64,000 nucleotides of DNA from Pinus tabuliformis (lineage: Eukaryota; Streptophyta; Pinopsida; Pinales; Pinaceae), in the NCBI GenBank assembly GCA_031772625.1, contig CM062807.1, forward strand, positions 1,145,677,007 through 1,145,741,006. The letters run 5' to 3'. A program made the position numbers and the translations under genes. Below are positions 1 through 10,754 of this stretch, one piece after another. Numbering within the stretch: position 1 is the first letter of the stretch; each line of letters begins with the position of its first letter. The notes under the pieces are model-generated. The model ran no database searches. It had not been told where the DNA came from and worked only from the letters and a program-made list of their open reading frames with translations.

Positions 1-119
1 AATGCCATGGTCACTATAAGGGCCATTGCCCGGTCTATCAAAATTATCTTATTGGGGGGGGACCTATCCCCCTGAAGCCAGAAAATACCGTTGGTTCAAG
101 CATGGGAGTAGCACCATGG

Positions 120-530
120 TGCGCTATATGTCAGGTTACAGGACAACATGTGGCATATAATTGTCATCTACTATAGAAGTTTGTACAGGACCCCCAACAA
201 TTGTTTTGCAATTTCTGCAAATCTGTAAGTCATGATGAATGTCATTGTCAAAGTTATGAATTGATGATGGATAGAAACCCTACATATAGAATGTAGGTAG
301 AGACTCGCCCTCAACAAGATCAAGGTGCAACTGCGACACGCGGAGGATTCAAAGGCCAAGGAAGAGGGCGAGGAGGAAGAGCTGGAAGGGGTCGTGGTCA
401 AATCATCTGTTACAATTATGGGGAAGCAAGTCATTTTGCACGTGATTGTTAGAATCCAAGACATGCTTCCTATCAATATTGTCGACAATTTGACCATGTT
501 ACAGAATATTTCCCAGTGCTTATCGCGAAG
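120..530 (+). pseudogene. Gag nucleocapsid region with four zinc-knuckle remnants
   Basis: One continuous reading frame starting at base 120 shows four CCHC-like knuckles. The first begins at 120 (CAIC...H...C). The second, at 207, is CNFCKSVSHDECHC and complete. The third, at 408, is CYNYGEASHFARDC, with the second Cys replaced by Tyr. The fourth is around 471-512 (YQYCRQFDHVTEYF) and has lost its first and last Cys. An RGG-rich basic stretch lies between knuckles 2 and 3. Such knuckles bind the element's RNA during packaging. Three TAG stops interrupt the frame. It continues without a shift into the open stretch 516-1673. Confidence 0.75.
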
Positions 531-1673
531 ATGCAAGAAAAGAAGACTCAGACCCAACATCCTATGCAGAACATCCAGATGATGAGGTTGGAGCCTCATG
601 AAGATGGGCCCAGTGTCAATATTGTTAAACGAAGTGGTATAGCTACTGGAGATGATAAGGGGAAACAACTAGAAGTCGATGTGTGGGTATGCAAGGCTGC
701 TGATAAGGAGATAGGATTTAATGTAAATAAGGTGACGAAAATGTTTATGGAAGAAAATAGGAGCTTCTCAGATGAAGGAGCTTCTACATCAAGGACTCAA
801 AATATGGGGAAGTCTAAAGAGATTAGTACTACGCAGGAGACAGACCAGTCATTGTTAACAACATTTTTTAAGACTTGTATGAAACTCCCAAGGGATAAGA
901 AGGCAATAGAAGGACTACAAGAATTGATAGATAATTGCACTGGTAAGAACAATCCTGTACTAAAACAGTGCACAATACATAAGGTGGGAAAAAGTAAGAA
1001 AAGGACTAGTCGCAAAATGAGATTAATTGCCCAGATTGGAGAATATGAAATGGACTATGCCATTCTTGATTTGGGGTCTGATGCAAATGTTCTTCCAAAG
1101 AAAACTTGGGAAAGAATGGGAAGATCAGTGCTACAGTGGTCCCCAATCCAGCTGAGAATGGCCAATCAACAAAATATTATTCCTATGGGGCGCCTACATG
1201 GAGTAATTGTAGACATTGAAGGGGCGTGCGCCATAGCCTATTTTGACGTAATCGAAATAGTGGATGACAGTAACCCATATCCAGCACTGCAAGGAATCGA
1301 TTGGGCATTTTATATGAATTCGGTCATCAACCTTAAGAAGTGCAACATGACATTTGAAAAGATAGAACTAAGGGTGATTGCGCCATTGGATCTAGCTGAA
1401 GGTGCACGGTATACTGAACCAGTCTGTGATTATGAGGAAGACAAGGACATTGAGAAGATCTATAAGCTGACTACGTGGGATGAAGATTGGATCAATCCTA
1501 TGGTGGATGGTCGAATAAAATGGGAGAAGGACAACTCTTGTCATTCAGATTCTGATGAGGAGCTCGAGCACTGGCAGAACGGATTGCATGAAGTATCATC
1601 GTTGTGCTCCAACAGGCTTACCAAATCTCTACAATGTATATTTGTCGAGTTACGCAGTTTTTCTATATTATGA
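516..1673 (+). pseudogene. Gag C-terminus and retropepsin-like protease
   Basis: This 385-codon open stretch continues the zinc-knuckle frame. After a charged linker, a retroviral-type aspartic protease follows at about 1020-1400: hydrophobic strands, then ILDLGSDANVLPK, where the catalytic D-S/T-G is read as D-L-G, and later the flap-like segment and ALQGIDWAFYMN. The active-site change (DSG to DLG) would weaken or abolish activity. The protease normally cuts the Gag-Pol polyprotein inside the particle. The ORF ends shortly before the Gag-like segment, which starts at about 1668 in another frame. The methionine at 516 is only the first ATG after an upstream stop, not a true start. Confidence 0.8.
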
Positions 1674-2080
1674 TGGTTTACAAGATGTCAATTTATTTTT
1701 GGATAAATTTGAAAGGGTTGTACCATAAGAACATCGGTTCCAAGCACTAGACATTGTGCTGTGAGCTATGCCTACCTGTTGATGGGGCATGTATAAAAAC
1801 AATTTTGTATATTGGAAGGAATATTGAAGAATGATGAAGTTGAGGTTTGGGTATGCTAATACCCGCATTGTGGAGAAATATCATAGAGAAGGACGATCCG
1901 CACAAGCACTTAGCTCATTGGACAAAAGCATGGGGAGAAGAATCGTAGCCAGAGTGGGTTCATATATTCTGCCACACTTTGGATACAATCTCGATAAACT
2001 GTTATCTGGAAACAGAGCTGCAACATGGGACCGCAGAATGGGATGTTTTGAAAGAAAGTTTTATGTTGACTTTTAGCTTC
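1662..2080 (+). pseudogene. Gag-capsid-like segment between protease and RT
   Basis: In one frame the text reads YYDGLQDVNLFLDKFER, then ...EHRFQALD, a WWG-type tryptophan motif (first W now a stop), W-K-E and RMMKLRFGYAN. It runs open to about 2075 as the 81-codon stretch at 1831-2076. This spacing of aromatic and hydrophobic residues resembles the capsid domain of plant LTR-element Gag proteins. At least four stops (TAA and TGA) break it. Its place between PR and RT is unusual, because Gag normally precedes PR. It may be a duplicated capsid domain or a lineage-specific linker. The family assignment is inference; the reading frame and motifs are directly visible. Confidence 0.5.
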
Positions 2081-2417
2081 TAATATGGGTTTGAGTGTAT
2101 AGATGAAGCACTGTAGACGATCAAATATGCTATATTCAAAATGCCTGAAGAATGGTTGAATGGGTACAATCAGATTAGGGTACGTATTTGCACGACCGCT
2201 TGAGTGCTACAATGTGATCATGGAGGGTCGTGAAGAAAATCCTAGGAACATCCACATTCCTAAGTTCGAAGGATAGCGCAATGTCGAGGGACCTAAGGCA
2301 AAAATCCTTGATATATTAGAGCTTTTAAAGACCAAGCAAGTGAATATTGGATCAGAAGCGCAACCAAAGTTCGCGAACATAGGTGACTATTGGGACGAAG
2401 ATACAGTAGATTAAGTC

Positions 2418-3345
2418 ATGAAGCTATTGCAAGAATATCAAGATTTGTTTCCCACCAAGTTCTCTGTTCTAAAAGAGATAGTAGGGGATCTAGTAGTCAT
2501 GCAAATCACTTTGAAGTCAGGTGCAAAGCCAGTGAAACAACACCCCTACCGATTAAATCCTAAGTATAAGGAAAAAGTACGCAAGGAATTGGATAAGATG
2601 GTTGAAGTCAGGATCATTGAACCTGTCAAGGAATTGGATTGGGTTAGTCCCATGGTGGTTCAAGAAAATAAAATGCAAGAAGAAATTAAGATATGCATAT
2701 ACTTAAGGAATTTGAATGACGCATGTGTCCACTATCCATTCCCTACGCCATTGACGGATGAGGTACTGGAGAATGTTGGAGGATATGAAGCCTATTCGTT
2801 CATGGATGGATTCTCAGGGTACCATCAGATCAATATCATTCCGAAGGACTAGAGTAAGACCACCTTCGTGATAGAATGGGTTTTTTTCGAGTATACAATG
2901 ATGCCTTTTGGGCTTAAGAATGCCCTTGCAATTTTCTCTAGGGTGGTAATTGCGGCCTTCAAAGAATTTATCCATAAAGTTTTGGAGGTCTACTTCAATG
3001 ACTAGACAATGTTCAGGGTTATTAAAGTGACATGTTTCTAGTCTATGTCTCATGTTGGATACTTTTCGAAAGCATTAGATAGCCCTTAATTTGAATAAAT
3101 GCATATTCTGCGTACCCTACGAGATTATTTTGGGCCATGTTGTTTGCAAGCATGGATTGATGGTAGGCCCTCCCAAAATTGTAGTAATCGTCAATTTGGA
3201 AGCCTTGAAGAATGTTATGCCACTGCGCACAACGTTGGGCCATACGGGATATTATAGGAAGTTCATCAAAGCGTATGTGAAAATCCCCGTGCTTATGGAA
3301 AAATTATTGAAGAAGGATGCGACGTTTTTCTAGGACAAGGATTTC
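2418..3345 (+). pseudogene. Gypsy reverse transcriptase domain, inactive
   Basis: The region begins with LLQEYQDLFPTKF and KPVKQHPYRLNPKYKEKV, then VSPMVVQENK, RNLNDACVHYPFPTPLTDEVL, the DGFSGYHQI block and MPFGLKNA. These are the ordered RT blocks of plant gypsy elements. The catalytic YxDD box reads Y-F-N-D at 2991-3002 (GAT to AAT), so one essential aspartate is lost. A TAG at 2850 and several later frame changes split the domain. The thumb region (GHTGYYRKFIKAY) is readable at 3235-3290. The enzyme would copy element RNA into DNA in cytoplasmic particles. Confidence 0.9.
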
Positions 3346-3354
3346 CATAAAAGT

Positions 3355-3745
3355 TTGGATGTCTTAAAGGAGAAAATGGTCACCGCGCCCATTTTAGTGT
3401 TCCCCGAGTGGAAGGAGTTCCATGTTCATGTATATCCTTCCTGCTTCACACTAGGAGTTGTGCTAACCCAACCAGGCGAAGGAGATATCGACCATCCAAT
3501 AGAATTTGCAAGTAGAAAATTATCCAAGGCTAAAAAGAACTATTCAACCACAGAGTGTGAAGGTTTAGCAATGGTGTATGCATTGTAGAAGTTCATGCAC
3601 TATTTGTTGGGTGCACACTTCAAGATGTATATAGATCATTCTGCTACAAAATACTTGGTCAACAAGCCTGTTTGGGGGCAAAGATTTGAAAATGGTTGTT
3701 GTTGTTCCAGAAATATAATTTTGAAGTAATTGTGAAGCTAAGGCA
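3355..3745 (+). pseudogene. Gypsy RNase H domain, inactive
   Basis: The frame at 3355-3588 encodes the RT connection and RNase H start. HVHVYPS stands where the family has HVDAS, so the first catalytic Asp is Tyr. It continues through IEFASRKLSKAKKNYSTTECEGLAMVYAL and, after a TAG, KFMHYLLG...FKMYIDHSATKYLVNKP, where the usual TDHSAL aspartate is still present. RNase H removes the RNA strand during reverse transcription. It joins RT upstream and integrase downstream. Confidence 0.85.
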
Positions 3746-3981
3746 CCTGAATGTTGGTCCTGATCACCTATTGTGCATTGAGAATGGGGATGAGCCTACA
3801 AAATTGGATGAAGGGTTACCATGCATATCTCTTCGTTGTTCGCGTCATAGATGATCATTTCGCAGATTTCATTCAATTCTTGTCTACAGGAACCACTCTT
3901 GAAGGGTACTCAACACAACAAAATAAAGAACTAATGCTCTAGGCTACCGATTTCTCTATTATCGCCAGACACTTATACAAA

Positions 3982-4960
3982 ATGGGCTCTGATGAAATAT
4001 TGTGTAGGTATGTTCCAGAGTATGAGCAGAAAAGTATCTTTGAAAAAGCGCATGAAGGAGTAGTGGGAGGACATTATGTAGGAAGAGAAACTACACAAAA
4101 GATCCTACATGCTAGACTTTGGCAGCTCATTATGCATAAGGACTCCAAAATATATTGGAGGGTGTGCAATGCTTGTCATAGTATGGGAAGACCGTCGCAA
4201 AGAGATGAATTGCCTCTAAATCTACAAGTGACATTGCAGGCATTTGATAAGTGGCCAATAGACTTTTTGGTACCAATATAACCACTAAGGAAGAAGACAT
4301 GGGACAAATATATCATTACCGTGACTGAATACTTAACCAGGTGGATAGAGGCATAGCCTGTGAAGGATTGTAGCGCTGCTACTGCCGCGAAGTTTATTTT
4401 TGAATATATCTTATCTCGGTTCGGCTGCCCTAAAATGTTTATGAGTGATAGGGGCATGCACTTCTTTAATGAGACAATTTTCGCATTGCTTGAGGAATTC
4501 CAGATATCATCAAAAGAGTACGCCTTAACACCCTCAAGTGAATGGCACAGTAGAAGCCTTCAATAAAATTTTGGAAAGTGCTTTGACGAAGATTTTCAAC
4601 GCGAAGCGAAATGACTGGGATGTGCACATACCAGCATTCATCTGGGCATATAGGACTACCTACAGGAAGTTGATGGGACAAACATCGTTCCGACTCGTAT
4701 ATGGGCAAGAGGTTGTAATGCCCATGGAATACATAGTGCCAAGATTATGGATTGCAGTAGTTACGGACATGGCTGATCGTGATACCATGGAGGAACGACT
4801 CGCGCAACTTGTTGAGTTGGAGGAGGATCGTTTCTTGGTTGGATTCCATCATCAGGCATAGAAGGACAATGAAAAGGCATGGGATGATCATCATATCAAA
4901 CAACGCACCTTCAAGATTGAATATTTAGTATTTCTATATGACAGTAAGTTCACAAGTTCC
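3982..4960 (+). pseudogene. Gypsy integrase domain, frame-broken
   Basis: The zinc-binding part (H...H...C-x-x-C: AHEGVVGGHYVG...VCNACHSMGRPSQRDELP) lies at 4035-4215. The core keeps its three acidic positions: D in KWPIDFLVPI, D in MFMSDRGMHF and E in [11 protein letters not shown]. They sit in different frames because of stops near 4279 and 4356 and a shift near 4530. The C-terminal tail runs to about 4960 (GYHHQ-type helix, then FLYDSKF). No chromodomain follows. Integrase inserts the DNA copy into the chromosome. Confidence 0.88.
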
Positions 4961-5381
4961 TGGGAAAATTTCAGATGCACTAGTTGGGGCCATCTGTTGT
5001 GAAGGAAATTACAGATGGAGGTGCAAGCTAGCTCGCGAAGCTGAATGGGGAATTATTTCCAGAAAAGGTCAATGGGAGTTGATTGAAGTTGTACACGTCT
5101 GATCTCGCCCCTGCGCAATGACTATATGATTGCGGGATAGTCTTAGTACTCTAGTAAATAGAAAGGAAGTATGGGACTATAAACTACATTGCCTGAAAGT
5201 TAAAAAGGCAAAGTGAAGGGGTTGTGCGACAAGTCAAAGGATGGCACCGAGGGGAGTTGCGCCAAAGGAGCTACGCTAGGTGGATGGATCCCGAGCAGCA
5301 TGGCCTAAAAATGACCATTTGATGCACTGTAGTTGATTTGATGGTGATTTTTCCGTTGGAAGGAGCAGGGAAAAAGCATTT

Positions 5382-6230
5382 ATGGAGCATATCTTCGAAA
5401 ATATGTTGCTAAATGTGATTAATGACCAAGAATTGGAGGGAGCTGTTGGATTTGAATTCAAATTGGTCTATAAATATAGCACACCACTCCGTGTTCAAAC
5501 ACTTTACTTCCTGAAAGTTTTCCTTAATATTTTTCGCCTTGTTTTGCACCAACTTAAGTTTTGTATGTTTGAGACGAATTTGAAGGAACTTCTTTCACGT
5601 CTGGAGTTCGCCAACTTGCTTGAGTGGAACCGTACTATCTTCCTTGAGAAAATAACTGCAATTCACCTTGAGACAGAGTCAGTCCCACCTGAGACAGCGG
5701 TGGCTCAACCTATATCTTCAAGATTGCCTACTACCGCGCCTAGGTCACCCAGGACTAAGCCATATGCTTCTATAAAGAAAGAGAAACCTCAGCAAGTGTC
5801 GGTGCGGAAATCGCTGCGGAAAAATCCGATAAAAATCCGCCATAAGGGAAAGATGGATAAGTCCAAACAACCAACAAATCCATTAGACCTAGATGAGGAA
5901 GAACTACGCGAAGGCATAAAGGAGATTTATGCAGAGGAGGTTGAGCCAATAACTCAGCTGCCAAAGTACATACCACCTGTAAATCCATGGTGAAGGTGCC
6001 CAAAGACCTGGATTCCGTGAGGTTCATGGTCTCTAGGCCTTTACTACCGAATAATGTGTTGTTTGAGGGATTATTGCTAGCTCAGATACCAAATTTGAAA
6101 ATGGAGGATTGGGACCTGGGGCACCACGAGAAGTTTCCATAGTTGGCACCGAGTAAGAACCTCAAGAAGGTCTACTATGAAAATTTGCATCTCATGCGCC
6201 TTGAATTGATGAGCTAGGTGGCTGGAGTTG
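5382..6230 (+). pseudogene. Post-pol accessory reading frame, first part
   Basis: A 203-codon open frame (5382-5993) begins about 420 bases after the integrase tail. It is followed after a TGA by further readable protein (KVPKDLDSVRFMVSRPLLPNNVLFEG...). The first half has hydrophobic helices (FLNIFRLVLHQLKF). The second half is Pro- and Lys-rich, then acidic (DLDEEELREGIKEIYAEE). I recognise no enzyme. Plant gypsy elements of Tat/Athila type often carry an extra sense frame in this position; the function is unknown. It is too weakly hydrophobic to call an envelope protein. Confidence 0.5.
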
Positions 6231-6342
6231 GGGGGGCGCGGGTCTCTTAAACATGTTGTGGGTGTCGCACTTTAGTCGCACCATTATTAACACAGTTTGT
6301 GTGTGCCAATTGCTAACACTAGTGCACGATGGGTGCCTCTAG

Positions 6343-8760
6343 TTGGGAGAAGCCATCCTGATCACAAATATGTTGATCCACCACATAATGTTGCTACCAT
6401 CCCAAGGGGTGGACCCTGTGGAGGCTTTTGTAGGAAAGTCGCAGGAGAAGAAGTTGGCGAACCAAATGAAGGGTGAATCTAGTCTGGTGAAAAATTCTCT
6501 TGGGTATTCTATCCAGTCTATATTAGATGGCGTGGTGCAATTTTCTACACAGATCTTCGCTGGTAAGATCATGAGAAAATGTCGCGCAGATGAAGTACCA
6601 GCACTAGTTGTCTCTTTGGTTACATAGTGCGTGAAAGGGGTCTAGTATAACTAGGCTCAATATCTATGTAAAGAGTTTCTGGAGGACTGTAGGGAGGCCT
6701 AGGATGAGGGCAAGGTGTTTCACTACGCTTGGTTATTGTTGTAGATCGCATTAGTGGTTTGGAGGACGCCTGCAGAGAGCCAATTCCCTCAGAAGGACTC
6801 AAATCTACCATAGGCTACGAGGTTCGCTTCGCTCTGGGCTACTAAAGACCCCACGCGCGTAATGGAGACAAAGATATTCTAGGTGTTGTTAGAGACAGCA
6901 CTAAGGATGGTGATCAACCAACGACCAAGGTTATCTCCCAATTTTCACATGCAATACACTACTATCATTGATTTTAAGGCATATTTCCATAATCTGCACA
7001 TTTGCACAAAGAAGGATGCCAGAGGCATATGGCACAATTGGCCTTACTTAGTTGTCGAGGAAGATATAGTAGGGGTTGTCAGGAATTGGCCAAGTGACTG
7101 GCTCACCCGTTCTGATGTCGGCGTAAGTACCAGTACGGTTGCTGAAGGTTTAGCAGCATAGACCACGATAGCAGAAAAGAAGAAGGAGGCATAGAAAGTT
7201 GCCGCTTGAGAAAAGGTTATGCAGATGTTGCGAGGGAGAAAGAAGTTGTTGTGAAGGAGAAAGAAGTGGCGGCCAAGGAAAAAGAAGCAGGGCAGGAAAA
7301 GACTACGTCGCAGGCTACCATCGACGTTGACGAGTTAGACATCAAACAAAGACATGTGGATGAAGAAACAAAGGAGAAAGAAGGGGTGCAGAGCTGGAGT
7401 CCCCCTTCATTGTCAAGAAGCAGAGGAAGAGGACTTCCAAAGGACAACACAAGAAGAAAAAGTCTGACAAAACAGCGGTTGTGATGCCTTTGGTCGTCAT
7501 AGAGGAGGACTTGGATGAAATTAGGGATGTGATCCATGATGCAACGATGGACCTAATGAGCCACTTTGAAGCACAGTACCAACAAACACTTGGTAAGGTA
7601 TAGTAGGGCTTGCGGGAGTTGCATTTCCAAATAGGTATTCTGCAAGCAAGCATGGGACAGGCAAGTGAGAAGAAAGCGAGCCCGAATCAAGTAAGCAGGT
7701 CAGTATTGGATGCAAAAATGACTGTGGATCTCTGCATGGTACAACTACCAAAGGGATCCCTACGCAACAACTGAGCTGAAGAGCAGGCGCACCTGCGCAT
7801 ATGAAGACTCTAAGTCTCAGTTTGGTTGCACTTCCCATTCAAACTCTACACGAGCTACACCAAGGGGTGTCTGATGAACTTAGGATACGAGAGAAATGCT
7901 TATTGTTGGTTATCAATGAGGTCAAGACTAATAACCAGAAAATCTTTGAGGAGAAGGTGCGGGCCCTCAAGGAAAAGGAGGAGGTCACAGTGAAAAGCCA
8001 ACAGCTGGAAGCATCGATTGCACATGCCTACACTAAGTTTCTAGAGATCAAGATTCCAGCAAAATCGGCCTCCACGGAGAAAATTCAAAAGTTGGTCATT
8101 GCAATTAAAGAGTCTAAGGATGAAACTGAACGAGTTAGGTTTGAGCTCTAGCTATGAATCTCAGAGTTACAACTAAAGCTGAAGCCCACTACCGCTCCAG
8201 AAGTCAGAGAGCAGTGCATAGCTACTATTAAAGAAGGAATGGCCACCTTCAAAGTTGCAGCCAAAGGATGCACTGAGTTATTTGAGCAAGCCATGGAATT
8301 ATGGACCTCGCTGTAAGAGGATCCAACTTTGCAAAAGCTTGGAGCGAACATCAGGGAAAAGCAAAGGCATTTTGATAAAATCAAGTCAACAACGTGAACC
8401 TTAGCCCCGGTGCAAAGGTTCGCCAAATTACAAGAAGGAAAGCTCATCCAAAATGAAATCGATGAGCTGCATCACAAGGAAGCAATCATATCTTCAAGGA
8501 CGTAGCCATGGGCAGATGAGGCTAGTCAGTTGAATCTATCAGTGTAGAGCAAGCTCAAAGGGATGTAGTAGACACAAAGGACCATGGGCTTTGTAGTTGA
8601 AGGCCCAACCACTGAAAAATTGGTTGAGGAAGTGCACCAATCTACTACACAGGAAACAACAGACCTGCAGGTGTTAAAGATTGAGTATAGTGAGCTATAG
8701 GCAAAGATCGAGGTGCCACTAGTAGAGTGACTCGAGGACGAGTCACGAAATTGTGTTGGG
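6343..8760 (+). pseudogene. Post-pol accessory region, coiled-coil-rich second part
   Basis: From 6343 to about 7230 one frame reads on through several TAG stops, many plausibly former CAG or TGG codons (IFAGKIMRKCRADEVPALV...; VLLETALRMVINQRPRLSP). Further frames at 7206-7484, 7480-7790 and 7801-8151 are rich in Lys and Glu with heptad-like spacing (EKEVVVKEKEVAAKEKEAG; KEKEEVTVKSQQLEASIAHAY), suggesting a long coiled coil. The text remains coding-like to about 8750. Together with the previous entry it makes about 3.4 kb of accessory sequence before the 3' purine tract. Function unknown. Confidence 0.45.
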
Positions 8761-8764
8761 GGCC

Positions 8765-9120
8765 TGTTGGGACAGGGCCCGCTGGGGTAAATTTTGTTAA
8801 TTATGTAAAGTCTTTGCATTTTGAGGAGCAATGCGCGAAGGTCTCAAGAGTCAAAGGGACTTTAGTCCCTTAGTTTTTTAGAACATAGGATGTTTTTTGA
8901 CTCACCCTTGGTTCGCGAACCATGTAATTGTAATGAAAGAAGCTATATAAAGGATTCATAGCGAGTCATAGGAAGTCAGTTAGTCATTGAAGATCATTGT
9001 ACAGGAAAGTAGTCTAAGGCAATAAATTTTGTTTCTTGTACTTAGGCGAAGGGGAAGGCTCCTGCAACTGTGTGCGTGGAGACCTTGGTAATTTTGCAAG
9101 CTGAGTACGTGAGCCCCTAC
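8765..9120 (+). repeat. Element C 3' LTR, left part (U3/R)
   Basis: It begins TGTTGGGACAGGG directly after a G-rich tract (TGTTGGGGGCC) that fits a polypurine tract. A TATA box (TATATAA, 8944-8950) and a polyadenylation-type AATAAA (9021-9026) mark promoter and R region. The LTR is interrupted at 9120 by element A and resumes at 12525. Confidence 0.65.
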
Positions 9121-9767
9121 TGATCCGGATTTAAACAGGAACGCAACAAATTACAGAGATAACCATAAATACATAGATGAGATAACCATAAATACTGAGA
9201 TGCAGTGGAAATAATACTTCATTTCATTACTGTAAAATACTGAAATGTGCTTACAAACAGAAATGGAAAGAAACCAGCTAGGGCGATGGTAGCTTATCTC
9301 TGAGAAGAGATGTGGCGGCTACATGCCTCTGAATTGTTTTGAACTGTGTTACAATGAGGCTCGAAGGCCTATTTATTGTTGAGAAATAATGGAAAACCCT
9401 TCACATTCCAAAACCTAACCCTAGAAGATGAAACGCCAAATTGTGGGCCCCGTTTGGGTAAATTGGTACATCAATTTCCCGAGGTCGTAACTTTGGCATA
9501 CGATCTCCGTTTGACGCGTACGATAGCTCGTTAGAAAGATCTATCCGAGTACTATCACTTTGGGAAGGGCAACATGGACCGATGTTGCCCCTAGATTTCC
9601 CAAAAAACATCGTTTAGGGCCTCAAAACGGCTCCGGAAGTTCAGGACCCGAAAAACTGCTAAAAATAGTAAACTGTGCTACAATTTAGGAAACTAAAAAA
9701 TCTGAAAGAGACAGTTGTGGGGGTCCAAATGAGATAGGTGGGTGGCCACCAACATCCACCTGGATCA
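9121..9767 (-). repeat. Element A 3' LTR (left)
   Basis: 647 bases, starting TGATCCGGATT and ending CACCTGGATCA on the + strand. It contains two copies of a GATAACCATAAATAC-type sub-repeat near its left end. On the - strand a TATA-like AATAAATAGG lies at about 9366-9376. It carries a 24-bp palindrome (9567-9590) that is 32 bp in the other LTR. Confidence 0.93.
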
Positions 9768-9781
9768 TTCCTCCCCCCTTA
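9768..9781 (-). other. Element A polypurine tract
   Basis: On the - strand the bases AAGGGGGGAGGAA directly precede the 3' LTR. This is the plus-strand DNA primer position for an LTR element on the - strand. The same tract occurs at the matching place in element B (32541-32554). Confidence 0.85.
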
Positions 9782-10230
9782 GGAAGCAATGGTCCCCATT
9801 GCGTTGAGTTCCTCCCTGAGATGAGGAAGCTTCTGCTGAGCTGGGTCTCTGGTGAGCTGTTCTGCAATCTCTGATGTGTCCAAAAATGGTGGAAAGCATG
9901 GTCGACAATGGTCCACATTGAACGCTCGGTGCAAGCGAAGGAATGGAGGAATGCTATGCTTCAAAGCATTGTTTCCCGTAGCCTTGGTACTGGTGTAAGG
10001 ACCATGTCGGAGTGGTCGGAGCTTCTGATGGGCTCTTGTAAGGCGTTCTTTCTGCAAATATAACCAAACATTGTTGCCCACCTGAAACTTATCTGGTACC
10101 CCTGTGGGTGAGGAGAAGTTGTTCCTGTGTTCTGTCATGACCGTATCCCTTTGCTGCTGCTGCTGTGTGGAGGAACCCTTTGCAGGGGTCATGGATGTAG
10201 CAACGATCTTCCCCGTACTTTGGGAGTGAA
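9779..10230 (-). pseudogene. Element A integrase C-terminal tail, chromodomain lost
   Basis: The frame shows a polyglutamine patch (STQQQQQRDTVM), the GPY/F-like tail (VWLYLQKERLTRAHQKLRPL, then RHGPYT) and IPPFLRLHRAFNVDHCRP. This is the non-catalytic tail that follows the integrase core in chromoviruses. In A the text jumps from DTSEIAEQLT to RDPAQQKLPHL, missing about 50 residues that in B form a chromodomain-like module. The frame is out of register with the protease frame upstream, so a shift separates them. Confidence 0.75.
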
Positions 10231-10661
10231 CCAGACATGAATTTCCTAGTCTGGGAGATGAGCTTGCTGTCTTTCTTAGCAGTGATCAAAGATGTGGCGG
10301 TAGGTGGGGCTACCTCTAGTATCCTGTATAATGAATTATTTAAAGAAATAATGACAGCACGAGGCCTTGACTCATACACAGCATGTTGCCTCCACAAGTA
10401 TGGTTGGCCTAATAATACGTCACAAACATCCAGAGGTGTAACATCACACAATACCTCGTCTGTGAAGGGCTTGATGTTGTAGGGAAGGCGGCACTGCTGG
10501 CGAACTTTGAGATCTCGTCCTTCATGAAGCCACCCGATACTGTATGACTGTGGGTGTGGTGTAGTTGGTAGGCCCAACCGCTTCACGACCTCTGCTGAAA
10601 CGAGGTTCTTTTGGCTGTCACTGTCGACAATGAATTGCAGCGGCGAACCCTTCACCCACAT
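10120..10661 (-). pseudogene. Element A retropepsin-like protease, active site mutated
   Basis: The frame starts MWVKGSPLQFIVDSDSQKNL. The catalytic DSG of element B reads DSD here (GGC to GAC). It continues through VKRLGLPTTPHPQSYSIGWL and DVLLGQPYLWRQHAVYESRP, the normal protease fold order. Immediately upstream a TAG replaces the CAG found in B, separating it from Gag. The last about 30 codons before 10120 are frameshifted text (YGHDRTQEQLL) and not protein of this family. Confidence 0.8.
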
Positions 10662-10754
10662 CTATGAGTGGAAGAGACGCTCCCCTTCCTCTGGATTTTC
10701 GGGCTCATCTTTCTGGATCTTGGCGGTGGCAACAGTGGCGCTGGGATCCGCATC

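Noticed and set aside
5382..5993. Accessory ORF of element C as an envelope gene
   Set aside because: There is no signal peptide, transmembrane anchor or cleavage site. Position alone is not enough.
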